The notes under the pieces are model-generated. The model did no database searches. It saw only the letters and a list, made by a program, of their open reading frames with translations, and was not told the origin of the DNA. Shown here piece by piece: positions 1-6,554 of a stretch of 51,795 bases of DNA (the first letter of the stretch is position 1; each line of letters begins with the position of its first letter). This stretch comes from a virus, in the IMG/VR virus record IMGVR_UViG_3300034071_000552, positions 1 through 51,795 of that record. One strand, written 5' to 3'. The translations under genes were made by a program, and so were the position numbers.

Positions 1-561
1 TTACCAGAAAGAATAGAGGGATTAGAAATTGAGATGGCAGAGAAGGATAACATAGACGAGAAGAACTACATCGCATCAAGGATTGCAAACCTAAAGGGAG
101 GTGTTGCAGTGATTACGGTTGGAGCAAACTCAGACATCGAGCTAAAGGAGAAGAGAGACAGGGTTGATGATGCCGTGTGTGCAACAAAGGCAGCGATAGA
201 AGACGGTATCCTGTCTGGTGGTGGAATAGCCTTGTATGACATCAGTAAAGAGATGACCTACGGAGACGATGAAGACGGTAGGGTTGCTTGGGCGATACTA
301 AGCGAGGCTATGCAGTACCCATTTAGGCAGATACTGATAAACGCAGGGAAGGATGTGAAGAAGGCCGAGGAAGAAATGGTTCTTAGAGACTTAGGGTTTG
401 GATACGATGTGAAAGAAGAGAGGTTTGGGAACATGATGGAGTTCGGGATTATCGACCCAACTAAGGTAACAAAGAGCGCACTAGAGAATGCTGTTAGTGT
501 TGCAACGACTATATTGTCAACAAACTGCATTGTAACAAACGTAAGAGCAATAAATGAGTAA
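1..561 (+). CDS. groEL: Chaperonin GroEL, C-terminal part (5' end outside window)
   Basis: The frame is open from base 1, so the gene enters from the left edge; 186 codons are visible. Group I chaperonin 60 folds proteins in an ATP-driven double ring capped by GroES. Seen: the intermediate and C-terminal equatorial signature, with GGVAVITVGA, then ELKEKRDRVDDAV, then a GILSGGGIAL loop, and near the end DPTKVTKSALENAVSVA. The Asp of RVDDAV matches the catalytic Asp398 of E. coli GroEL. The protein ends in NVRAINE and lacks the Gly-Gly-Met tail of bacterial GroEL. An internal ATG at 34 is not a likely start because homology continues upstream of it. The stop overlaps a small gene starting at 554, and GroES follows. 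A phage-encoded copy is inferred from the virion genes downstream. Confidence 0.95.
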   Translation, partial: LPERIEGLEIEMAEKDNIDEKNYIASRIANLKGGVAVITVGANSDIELKEKRDRVDDAVCATKAAIEDGILSGGGIALYDISKEMTYGDDEDGRVAWAILSEAMQYPFRQILINAGKDVKKAEEEMVLRDLGFGYDVKEERFGNMMEFGIIDPTKVTKSALENAVSVATTILSTNCIVTNVRAINE

Positions 562-721
562 GTTTTTTTTTAAATTCATAGGCGTAAAGCCTGACGGTAA
601 CGGGTTCTATAAGTACAACCCGTTACTTTGGACAATTGTTGTACTAGCAAGTATAGCAAACGGTATTGGCGAGTGTATAGAGTATTTTATAAACAGTAAA
701 AATGAAATCTTAAGTAAATGA
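554..721 (+). CDS. Small single-pass membrane protein between groEL and groES
   Basis: A 55-codon frame starts at the ATG overlapping the groEL stop by 8 nt and ends in TGA inside the ATGA that starts groES. It exactly fills the gap between the two chaperonin genes, which argues that it is translated by coupling. The protein begins MSKFFFKFIGV and has a hydrophobic stretch at about residues 24-37 (LLWTIVVLASIANG), followed by a polar tail. I do not recognise a family. It could be a membrane accessory protein, or a spacer that keeps ribosomes moving from groEL to groES. Confidence 0.65.
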   Translation: MSKFFFKFIGVKPDGNGFYKYNPLLWTIVVLASIANGIGECIEYFINSKNEILSK

Positions 722-981
722 AAGCATTAGGTAAGTACATAGTGATTAAAAAAATAGTAGAGGAGAAGACAAGTAAGTCTGGGTTGGTTTTAACAGCGTC
801 AGACTTGGCCGACTTGAGGTACTCTAAGGGCAAGGTTAAACTTGTTGGAACGGAAATTAAGTACATCAACGAAGGAGATATTGTTTACTACGATAAGGTA
901 GCAGCATTCGATATCAGACTAGATGGTGTAATGCAATCAGTTATAAAGGAGAACGATGTCGTTGTTTGTACTCCTGATTAA
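718..981 (+). CDS. groES: Co-chaperonin GroES (Cpn10)
   Basis: This 87-residue protein has the usual size of a 10-kDa co-chaperonin, the lid of the GroEL folding chamber. Seen: the mobile-loop region KTSKSGLVLTAS (about residues 18-29), a GKVKLVG strand, and the NEGDIVYYDK and ENDVVVC strands expected in the GroES beta-barrel. The start is fixed by the 4-nt ATGA overlap with the preceding small gene. With groEL just upstream it forms a complete chaperonin operon. The family usually helps fold host or phage proteins; helping capsid, fibre or giant-protein folding is an inference. Its last 41 nt overlap the 3' end of the leftward gene 941-1390. Confidence 0.9.
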   Translation: MKALGKYIVIKKIVEEKTSKSGLVLTASDLADLRYSKGKVKLVGTEIKYINEGDIVYYDKVAAFDIRLDGVMQSVIKENDVVVCTPD

Positions 982-1390
982 TTAAAGAAAAGTTATGCCT
1001 GTAGCCCTTAGCTCTTAGGGGTGTAAAGTTTGGCAACACACTATTCCTTTGGTAGAAATCATTTATTGGGGTCTCACCAAGAAGCATTTTATAGAAATCG
1101 GTAACGATTTCTTTTGCTTTTGGGGAAAGTCCATATATCTTAGTCCTCTTAGAGTCGGTGTCCTTAAAAACATAAAGAAGTCCGTTTTTCAGGAGCCATT
1201 TTAGTCTACCAAACCTATATGGAAGTATTTTTTGCGCCTGATTGAAGGTGTCCTCGGTAAAATAAGACTCATGAAACAAGAAGCAGATTAGCCCTAAATC
1301 ATCTTCATTTAAGTCATGTTTTGCTTTTATTGTGGATTTAATTAAAATTATGTACTTTAAGAAATTGTGTTTTTCTTTATCGTATCTCAT
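941..1390 (-). CDS. Winged-helix-like DNA-binding protein, candidate regulator
   Basis: The 149-residue protein starts MRYDKEKHNF. A longer in-frame start at 1513 would run through the next gene and its promoter, so the internal start is preferred; a TATCTTTG box lies 6 nt upstream. The sequence resembles small phage proteins with a MarR-like winged helix: a helical core (DLNEDDLGLICFLF), a recognition-helix-like stretch (RFGRLKWLLKNGLLYVF), then a wing and helix (KIYGLSPKAKEIVTDFY). It is the only leftward gene left of 43.7 kb, is divergent from 1420 and tail-to-tail with groES. It could control the adjacent divergent promoters, which is inferred from position only. Confidence 0.75.
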   Translation of the reverse strand: MRYDKEKHNFLKYIILIKSTIKAKHDLNEDDLGLICFLFHESYFTEDTFNQAQKILPYRFGRLKWLLKNGLLYVFKDTDSKRTKIYGLSPKAKEIVTDFYKMLLGETPINDFYQRNSVLPNFTPLRAKGYRHNFSLINQEYKQRHRSPL

Positions 1391-1396
1391 ATTTGA

Positions 1397-1404
1397 CAAA
1401 GATA
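1397..1404 (-). promoter_or_regulatory. Bacteroidota-type -7 box, TATCTTTG, leftward
   Basis: On the minus strand TATCTTTG matches TAnnTTTG and lies 6 nt before the ATG at 1390, giving an almost leaderless transcript. No TTG -33 element was found at the usual distance. It overlaps the space needed by the rightward promoter at 1408-1415, so the two cannot easily be occupied together. Confidence 0.5.
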
Positions 1405-1407
1405 TCA

Positions 1408-1415
1408 TATATTTG
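1408..1415 (+). promoter_or_regulatory. Bacteroidota-type -7 box, TATATTTG, rightward
   Basis: TATATTTG matches TAnnTTTG and lies 4 nt before the ATG at 1420. The same box with similar spacing precedes genes at 3070, 5417 and 27621. No well-spaced TTG element is visible. Confidence 0.5.
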
Positions 1416-1419
1416 CATA

Positions 1420-1698
1420 ATGTCACTAGGTAGAACAGCAAAATTTTATAGGGATAATCCAGATGCCAGAAAACGACATAGGGAATATCAGGCAGAATAC
1501 CAAAAGTCACCATCTCAGGTAGCGAAGAGAGTTGAGTTAAATAAGTTTAATAGAGAGAAGGGAACGTATGGCAATGGTGATGGTAAAGATGCGGTTCATA
1601 AAAATTCTAAAATAGTCGGCTTCAAGAGTGCGTCTGCAAATAGGGGAGATAAAAATGATAGCGCTGGAGATAGAAGAGCTAGGGGTGGTAAAAAATAA
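1420..1698 (+). CDS. Small basic HNH-like phage protein
   Basis: The 92-residue protein starts MSLGRTAKFYRDN. The ATG at 1420 is preferred over one at 1393 because the promoter box lies between them. It resembles a small protein common in podoviruses, in which a basic helix rich in Arg, Lys and Gln (residues about 9-35) is followed by NREKGTYGNGDGKDAVH and a final Asn/Arg segment (SANRGDKND). The DxxH...NR pattern looks like a reduced HNH finger, but a full set of catalytic residues is not evident. Such proteins are often annotated as structural or HNH-like; its role here is unknown. The Gly/Arg/Lys-rich end could bind nucleic acid. Confidence 0.7.
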   Translation: MSLGRTAKFYRDNPDARKRHREYQAEYQKSPSQVAKRVELNKFNREKGTYGNGDGKDAVHKNSKIVGFKSASANRGDKNDSAGDRRARGGKK

Positions 1699-1719
1699 CT
1701 TAAAAAATAAAAACATAAA

Positions 1720-2442
1720 ATGGCGGTATACAAACAACAATTAACAAGTGGATATTCAAGAGCTAGGGAATGGAACCCTTCAGATACTGAGTTTATATCT
1801 TATCCAGAAAATAAAGAACCATATAAAAAACAGGCATTAGGGGGATTATCAGCAGATATAACTGGAGGCTCTTTAATAAGTGTATCTATCGGGACAGCTG
1901 GTAGAGGCTATATAGTCCCTCCTCAAATTGTTGTAGGAACTCAATGGGCAGCAAGTACTGCAATTACATCTGGAGCTCAAATATTTTATGGAGCTAACCT
2001 ATACACTGTTACTGGAAGTGGGACTACATCAACAACCCCTCCAACTGACACATCAGGTAATCAAATAAATGATGGAACAGCAAGATACAGATGGGTAGGT
2101 ATAGCAGCGAAAGTAAGTGCTGTAATAGGTGGGAATAACTCTAAAAATGGTGAATTAACGCTTGTTATAGACAACGCAGGAGGAGGATATAGCACATTTC
2201 CGACAGTTACAGCTGTTGGTGGAACATTCGACAAAGGAACCCCTGCACCAGCAGCGTTTATTCAGTGTTATAATGCATCTACATATCAAGTAAGAGTAAC
2301 TACAATAGGAGGTGATATTGTAATATTTAATCTTTCTGCTGGGAACCAAACTTTACCAGTACTAGTAACAAAAGTATGGGACACGGATGGGCTAGGTGGT
2401 GTAGGAACAACATCAGGAACAGACATAATCGCAATGTGGTAA
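1720..2442 (+). CDS. Virion decoration/adhesin-like protein with GY-P repeats
   Basis: A 240-residue protein starting MAVYKQQLTSG after an A-rich leader. Two GxGYxxxPxV units are visible (GRGYIVPPQIVVG near residue 62 and GGGYSTFPTVTAVGG near 154). Between them is a module with the pattern W, then G..I.YG.NLYTV, then GT...TPP, then DGTARYRWVG. The same modules recur in the proteins at 15744 and 16713, so they look like interchangeable surface domains of structural proteins. The gene precedes the lysis genes. A capsid- or tail-surface role is inferred; no enzymatic motif is seen. Confidence 0.7.
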   Translation: MAVYKQQLTSGYSRAREWNPSDTEFISYPENKEPYKKQALGGLSADITGGSLISVSIGTAGRGYIVPPQIVVGTQWAASTAITSGAQIFYGANLYTVTGSGTTSTTPPTDTSGNQINDGTARYRWVGIAAKVSAVIGGNNSKNGELTLVIDNAGGGYSTFPTVTAVGGTFDKGTPAPAAFIQCYNASTYQVRVTTIGGDIVIFNLSAGNQTLPVLVTKVWDTDGLGGVGTTSGTDIIAMW

Positions 2443-2443
2443 T

Positions 2444-2677
2444 ATGGATATAAAATTTTCAAACTGGAACAAGGAATCACACACGACACTGGTTGTGTTA
2501 GGTGGTGTGATAGCATCTTTAACGGCATTTATGCCTCAATTTTTAAGTGTACTACACGAAGCTCCATTTACGATAAGTACAGAAGTTGACAATTGGATTT
2601 TTTGGATTTTCAAAATGGCTACTGTGGTACTTGCTGGGTTAAGTATCTTCTATAAATCACCAGAAGAAGCAAAATGA
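2444..2677 (+). CDS. Small two-TM protein, candidate holin
   Basis: The 77-residue protein starts 1 nt after the previous stop. It has two hydrophobic segments, about residues 15-36 (TTLVVLGGVIASLTAF onwards) and 49-68 (NWIFWIFKMATVVLAGL), and a short charged tail (KSPEEAK). This is the size and layout of class II holins, which open the inner membrane to release endolysin. It overlaps the next membrane protein by ATGA, and a CHAP endolysin lies 0.7 kb downstream. Holins diverge too much for firm assignment by eye; an antiholin or pinholin role is also possible. Confidence 0.7.
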   Translation: MDIKFSNWNKESHTTLVVLGGVIASLTAFMPQFLSVLHEAPFTISTEVDNWIFWIFKMATVVLAGLSIFYKSPEEAK

Positions 2678-3033
2678 TTGATGTAGTTATTGAGAAGATT
2701 AAGAATATCACACTTCCAATAGGTGTTATGTGGGGATTAATAGGAGCAAACATATATATATTTGGTTCTAAGAATGCGTTTACAATAGGACAAAAGTTAA
2801 TAATAATATTTAACGGTGTTGCTACAAGTTATCTAACTGGTATGCTATGCGAACATTATCATGTATCTACAGCGATAACAGCAGTTGTTGGATACGCTAG
2901 TGGGATGTTTGGTTATTCAATTGTGGTTCAAGCAATAGAGAACCAAGCCAGCTGGATGCACTATTTTACATTGAAAGCTTGTGACTTAATTGATGCATTT
3001 ATTACTAGACTTAAAAAAATAATATCAAAATAA
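2674..3033 (+). CDS. Three-TM membrane protein, candidate holin
   Basis: The 119-residue protein has hydrophobic segments near residues 13-31 (LPIGVMWGLIGANIYIFG), 41-60 and 67-88 (TAITAVVGYASGMFGYSIVV), flanked by basic residues, with a basic C-terminus (RLKKIISK). The size and topology fit a phage holin. It is translationally coupled by a 4-nt overlap to the preceding two-TM protein, suggesting a holin pair (for example holin and antiholin) acting with the CHAP endolysin at 3356. The specific family was not recognised. Confidence 0.72.
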   Translation: MIDVVIEKIKNITLPIGVMWGLIGANIYIFGSKNAFTIGQKLIIIFNGVATSYLTGMLCEHYHVSTAITAVVGYASGMFGYSIVVQAIENQASWMHYFTLKACDLIDAFITRLKKIISK

Positions 3034-3056
3034 CATTTTATTACAAATCAATGTAT

Positions 3057-3064
3057 TATATTTG
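3057..3064 (+). promoter_or_regulatory. Bacteroidota-type -7 box, TATATTTG
   Basis: TATATTTG ends 5 nt before the ATG at 3070, in the 36-nt gap after the membrane-protein gene. It could give the endolysin segment its own promoter. No clear TTG at -33. Confidence 0.5.
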
Positions 3065-3069
3065 TTGTC

Positions 3070-3354
3070 ATGAACTTAGAAAGAATACATGACAGCGTCA
3101 CTGAAGCAATCGGTGATAAGTATAATGACAAGGATTTATTTGCAAAACACTTCAATATTGCAATACAAAGAGTAAAGCCAAATGAAAATGAAGACTCTAT
3201 TCTGTATTCAGTTTTATATAGCATGCAGAATATGTTAAAAGACTATTCAAACAGCAAACCAAGAACTAAAGGTGGTAAGGTTGCAAGACTAATGGCAAAG
3301 ATAGAGGTTGCAGTATTCCCGTTTTTAAAGAATTTCAAAATTAAAATTAAATAA
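3070..3354 (+). CDS. Unknown protein upstream of endolysin
   Basis: A 94-residue, mostly helical protein (MNLERIHDSVTEAIG...) with a basic C-terminus (KNFKIKIK). It has no signal peptide, membrane segment or motif that I recognise. The start follows a promoter box by 5 nt. It is followed after 1 nt by the endolysin gene, so the two are probably co-expressed; a role in lysis would be guesswork. Confidence 0.7.
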   Translation: MNLERIHDSVTEAIGDKYNDKDLFAKHFNIAIQRVKPNENEDSILYSVLYSMQNMLKDYSNSKPRTKGGKVARLMAKIEVAVFPFLKNFKIKIK

Positions 3355-3355
3355 T

Positions 3356-3832
3356 ATGCAACAGCAATTAAAATTCAATAGCGTTTTAGATATAGCAGTT
3401 TCGCAACTTGGCGTATCAGAGGTGCCAAAAGGAAGCAACTGGGGTGAAGCGGTAAAAAAATACCTAGCTACAGTAGGGATTACATTCCCAGCTAGCTGGT
3501 GTATGGCTTTTGTGTACTGGTGCGTTAACGAATACTGCAAGCAAAACAAAACTAAAAATCCTTTAGTGAAAACAGGTGGAGTATTAGCACAGTGGAATAA
3601 AATCCCAGCAGCAATGAAGGTAAGCACTCCTAAAGCTGGGGATATATTTATCATGGACTTTGGCTCTGGACATGGACATACTGGATTTGTTTCATCAGTA
3701 AAAGGAAGTAGAATAAACACTATCGAAGGAAACTCTAATGACGAAGGAAGCCGTGAAGGTTTTGAAGTTTGCAGAAAGCCTAACGGTAGACTTATAAGTT
3801 CTTGCAAGGGATTTATAAGACTTGCATTTTAA
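3356..3832 (+). CDS. CHAP-domain endolysin (peptidoglycan amidase/endopeptidase)
   Basis: A 158-residue single-domain protein of the CHAP cysteine hydrolase family, which cuts peptidoglycan amide bonds at lysis. Seen: the N-terminal EVPKGSNWG and ASWCMAFVYWC with candidate nucleophile Cys49; GHGHTGFV with His108 as the likely base; and TIEGNSN with Glu124 and Asn126 completing the site. There is no signal peptide, so export probably needs one of the holin candidates upstream. No separate cell-wall-binding domain is present, as in many endolysins of phages of Gram-negative hosts. A structural peptidoglycan hydrolase is an alternative. Confidence 0.9.
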   Translation: MQQQLKFNSVLDIAVSQLGVSEVPKGSNWGEAVKKYLATVGITFPASWCMAFVYWCVNEYCKQNKTKNPLVKTGGVLAQWNKIPAAMKVSTPKAGDIFIMDFGSGHGHTGFVSSVKGSRINTIEGNSNDEGSREGFEVCRKPNGRLISSCKGFIRLAF

Positions 3833-3850
3833 TAAAAAAAATTAAATAAT

Positions 3851-5008
3851 ATGGGTAAATGGACATCGTTTAATAGCGAGATAATTGAATTGCTTCAAGA
3901 AAACGAGGCCATGAGCAATCATCAGTGCGCACAGACAATTTTAAAGACAGATAAGTCAAAGGATGAAAGCATAGATGTTAATAGTTTAACCCAGCATATT
4001 AGAAGACATAGGGCTGAGTTACTAGATAAAAACGAGGGTATTTATAACGCTACAGAAGAGTTAGATGTCCCGAATAGTAAGGTAAAACATCTGTGGGTTA
4101 AGACTAAGAATACATCGTTATTTGTAAAAAACCCAGACTACAAGGACAACGAAGAAAATGATTACGAGTTATTAAGAGCAAAGTTACTAGAAGAGATAAA
4201 AGGATATGCACCTAGTATTGAGAAAATAGAAAGAGTACAAAGCACAGACGAGCACTTATTGGTACTAGACCCAAGCGATTTACATATCGGTAAGCTATGT
4301 TCATCTTTTGAGACAGGAGAAGATTATAACTCCCAAATTGCTGTCAAAAGAGTAATGGAAGGTGTTAAAGGATTACTAAATAAAGCGTGTTCATGGAACG
4401 TGAACAAGATAATTTTCATAGGTGGTAACGATATACTACACGTTGACAATCCGAAAAATACAACGACAGCAGGTACGCATCAGGACTGCGATGGGATGTG
4501 GTATGATAACTTTGTGATTGCAAAGAAGTTATACATTGATATAATATCTATGCTATTAGGTGTTGCAGATGTACACTTTACTTATAATCCTTCTAATCAC
4601 GATTTTTCAAATGGATTTTTCCTATGTCAAGCAATAGAGGCTTACTTCTCTAAGTGTGAAAATATTACATTTAGTATAGATATGAGCCATAGAAAATACA
4701 GCGTATATGGTTCAAACTTAATAGGTACTACACATGGAGATGGTGCCAAGACAGCAGACCTTCCTTTGTTGATGGCACACGAAAGCCCTGAGTGGAGTTC
4801 ATGTAAGCACAGATACATTTATACTCACCATATCCATCACAAGATGAGTAAGGACTATATGAGTGTTTGCGTAGAGAGCTTGAGAAGTCCTAGCGGAACC
4901 GATGGGTGGCATCATCGAAACGGTTACGCCCATGCACCTAAAGCAATAGAGGCATTTATTCATCATAAAGACCACGGACAAGTAGCACGATTAAACCATA
5001 TATTCTAA
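3851..5008 (+). CDS. Calcineurin-like metallophosphoesterase
   Basis: A 385-residue protein. Residues from about 135 carry the two-metal metallophosphoesterase motifs in order: DLHIGK (near 143), GGNDILHVDN (near 191-200), NPSNHD (near 248), GTTHGDG (near 294) and a His-rich YTHHIHH (near 324-330). The family hydrolyses phosphodiesters, in phages often DNA or RNA. The N-terminal ~65 residues (EIIELLQENEAMSNHQCAQ and HIRRHRAELL) look like a small helix-turn-helix region, suggesting a DNA-directed nuclease or phosphatase. It opens a small gene cluster just after the endolysin. Substrate unknown. Confidence 0.88.
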   Translation: MGKWTSFNSEIIELLQENEAMSNHQCAQTILKTDKSKDESIDVNSLTQHIRRHRAELLDKNEGIYNATEELDVPNSKVKHLWVKTKNTSLFVKNPDYKDNEENDYELLRAKLLEEIKGYAPSIEKIERVQSTDEHLLVLDPSDLHIGKLCSSFETGEDYNSQIAVKRVMEGVKGLLNKACSWNVNKIIFIGGNDILHVDNPKNTTTAGTHQDCDGMWYDNFVIAKKLYIDIISMLLGVADVHFTYNPSNHDFSNGFFLCQAIEAYFSKCENITFSIDMSHRKYSVYGSNLIGTTHGDGAKTADLPLLMAHESPEWSSCKHRYIYTHHIHHKMSKDYMSVCVESLRSPSGTDGWHHRNGYAHAPKAIEAFIHHKDHGQVARLNHIF

Positions 5009-5009
5009 C

Positions 5010-5207
5010 ATGACACAATTAACTTTTACAACCGATTGCAAAGAAGAAGCTAAGGTACTTTTAAATGCAGTAGAAAAATCAATAGCTATTGCAGACCTCA
5101 GAAATAATTTAAGATATAAATTAAAAGATACAGACTTTGGAGATTACCAAAACTTTATGGAGGAATTATATAAAGAAATCTGCGAAATAGATAGTATAGG
5201 ACAATGA
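5010..5207 (+). CDS. Small helical protein of unknown function
   Basis: A 65-residue acidic, helical protein (MTQLTFTTDCKEEAK...) starting 1 nt after the phosphoesterase stop and overlapping the next gene by ATGA, so it is in one translational unit. Small proteins of this kind are common next to phage phosphoesterases, but I cannot name a family. Confidence 0.65.
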   Translation: MTQLTFTTDCKEEAKVLLNAVEKSIAIADLRNNLRYKLKDTDFGDYQNFMEELYKEICEIDSIGQ

Positions 5208-5398
5208 TGGTTAGATGTAATAATAAAAAATGCAAAAAGAAGAATGTTTGCATGAGATTTATAGAAGAAAAGAATAGTAAATCTATTGTTATGGAGATAG
5301 AACCAGAGGTTAATGATTCTGAAAATTTCAGGTGTGATAGCATTATTACATTTAAAAAAGACTTCAGAAAATACAGAACTATATTACAATTAAGATAA
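5204..5398 (+). CDS. Small cysteine-bearing basic protein, possible zinc binder
   Basis: A 64-residue protein whose N-terminus holds Cys5, Cys10 and Cys16 among many Lys, with a fourth Cys near residue 44 (FRCDSI). The C-x4-C-x5-C...C spacing could bind zinc, but it fits no finger that I can name. The start overlaps the previous stop (ATGA). It is followed by a promoter box at 5405-5412. Function unknown. Confidence 0.62.
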   Translation: MMVRCNNKKCKKKNVCMRFIEEKNSKSIVMEIEPEVNDSENFRCDSIITFKKDFRKYRTILQLR

Positions 5399-5412
5399 TA
5401 GTCATATATTTG
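5399..5412 (+). promoter_or_regulatory. Promoter with TATATTTG box, 14-nt copy shared with 11989-12002
   Basis: The sequence TAGTCATATATTTG contains the TAnnTTTG box and ends 4 nt before the ATG at 5417. The identical 14 nt occur at 11989-12002, upstream of the scaffold and capsid genes. This identity outside coding sequence supports a real phage promoter used twice. Confidence 0.6.
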
Positions 5413-5416
5413 TAGC

Positions 5417-6079
5417 ATGATAGAAATACAAGATTATCCGATATACACGCCAATACCAAGTGGATGTAAGATTTTAGGCACAGATGAAACTGGAGCTACT
5501 AAGAATTTTTCTATACAGGATGTCATGAAAACTTTAAAGTCTAGCGACTATACGGATAACCCATTGACTACTCCAATACCAAGTGGATGTAAGTTATTAG
5601 GGGCAAATGCATCTGGAGAGACTAAGAACTTTTATATACAGGATGTCATGAAGACTTTAAAGTCTAGCGACTATACGGATGCTCCTATAACTGCAAACTG
5701 TAAACTAATAGGGTCTGACGCTAATGGAGATACAAAAAGTTTCTTATTTTCAGATATAATATCAAGTGTTAATACTAAAGCTGTAAGATTACTTACAACA
5801 TCTAACACATTATTATCATCAGATTCTAATAATATCATATATTTTACTATATCAGCTAATGCAATGTTAGCAATAACTACAAATGCTTTAACCCCTATAC
5901 CTATAGGGACTGAAGTTACGCTTATTAAGCAAGCTGGTTCATTTACGGTAACTATAGCTCCTTCTTTGGGGGTATTTATAAACTCAGGAACTAGTAATGT
6001 ATCTTTAGGGTCTGCCGCTTTTTATGCAGTTTTAACGAAAGTTAGTACAAATGAATGGGTGGTATATCCATTATCATAA
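5417..6079 (+). CDS. Repeat-containing fibre/appendage-like protein
   Basis: A 220-residue protein. Its first half is built of units starting PIPSGCK[IL]LG, then ETKNF.IQDVMKTL, then SSDYTD: two near-identical copies (about residues 12-47 and 53-88) and a third degraded copy (SANCKLIG-like, from about residue 93). The second half (about 115-220) is a beta-rich domain ending VSTNEWVVYPLS. This resembles short phage fibre or head-appendage proteins. It has its own promoter 4 nt upstream. The function as a virion surface protein is inferred from repeat architecture and context. Confidence 0.7.
   Translation: MIEIQDYPIYTPIPSGCKILGTDETGATKNFSIQDVMKTLKSSDYTDNPLTTPIPSGCKLLGANASGETKNFYIQDVMKTLKSSDYTDAPITANCKLIGSDANGDTKSFLFSDIISSVNTKAVRLLTTSNTLLSSDSNNIIYFTISANAMLAITTNALTPIPIGTEVTLIKQAGSFTVTIAPSLGVFINSGTSNVSLGSAAFYAVLTKVSTNEWVVYPLS
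5450..5680 (+). repeat. Tandem 108-nt duplication inside the fibre-like gene
   Basis: Copies at 5450-5557 and 5573-5680, both 108 nt (36 codons), begin CCAATACCAAGTGGATGTAAG-like and share an almost identical second half (from the CTATACAGGATGTCATGAA-like part to CTATACGGAT). The near-identity at DNA level suggests recent duplication or gene conversion. A third, diverged protein-level copy follows from about 5685. Confidence 0.9.
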
Positions 6080-6106
6080 TAAATAAATAAAATTAAATAA
6101 AATATC

Positions 6107-6337
6107 ATGAACGAAAAACTTACAGAAGAAGAATTGGCTCAATTAGTAGAAGCTAGAGAGTCGCTATATGTTTCACAAATGAAGCTAGGCGATGCGCAAT
6201 ACAAAGTGCATTTAGCTACTATGGAGTTTCAGAAATACGCAACAGACATAGAGTCTATTCAAAAAACATTGTACGATAAGTACGGTGATTTTGAATTAAA
6301 TTTAAACACAGGAGATATTATTAGAGATGGAAATTAG
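6107..6337 (+). CDS. Small coiled-coil protein
   Basis: A 76-residue, mostly helical protein (MNEKLTEEELAQLVEARES...) with heptad-like hydrophobic spacing, following a 27-nt A-rich leader. It overlaps the next gene by 11 nt. It could be a small chaperone for the preceding fibre-like protein or an unrelated regulator; no family recognised. Confidence 0.65.
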   Translation: MNEKLTEEELAQLVEARESLYVSQMKLGDAQYKVHLATMEFQKYATDIESIQKTLYDKYGDFELNLNTGDIIRDGN

Positions 6338-6551
6338 AAAAATATCTGTAGGTTTAGATTGTAAAGATGGTGCCATGCATTACATCCACGGGCAGTCTAT
6401 ATTAAATGGCACCCATAAAATACATTTGATAAAAATGGATGAGTACGGGTGTATTGTAATTTGGATTGAAAATGACCATAAAGAAGTAATGCAATGGAAG
6501 TCATTCAACATAAACATGCCAATATCAATTGAATATAATATAAATTTTTAA
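6327..6551 (+). CDS. Small beta-rich protein of unknown function
   Basis: A 74-residue protein (MEIRKISVGLDCKDGAM...) with alternating hydrophobic residues suggesting strands (IHLIKMDEYGCIVIWIE). It overlaps the previous gene by 11 nt and is followed after 3 nt by the GroES-like gene, so it is probably in the same operon. No recognised motif. Confidence 0.62.
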   Translation: MEIRKISVGLDCKDGAMHYIHGQSILNGTHKIHLIKMDEYGCIVIWIENDHKEVMQWKSFNINMPISIEYNINF

Positions 6552-6554
6552 AAT

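Noticed and set aside
34-561. A short GroEL starting at 34
   Set aside because: The frame is open to base 1 with a plausible chaperonin sequence; the gene is simply cut by the window edge.
995-1025. Terminator hairpin between groES and the regulator (CCCTTAG...CTTAGGG)
   Set aside because: The stem has a central mismatch, no T-run follows, and it lies within the coding end of the leftward gene.
1391-1513. N-terminal extension of the leftward regulator to 1513
   Set aside because: It would cover the divergent promoter and the start of the next gene, and its residues are hydrophobic and unlike a protein start.
1420-1698. Active HNH homing endonuclease
   Set aside because: Only a DxxH...N pattern is seen; the full HNH metal site is not evident and the protein is small.
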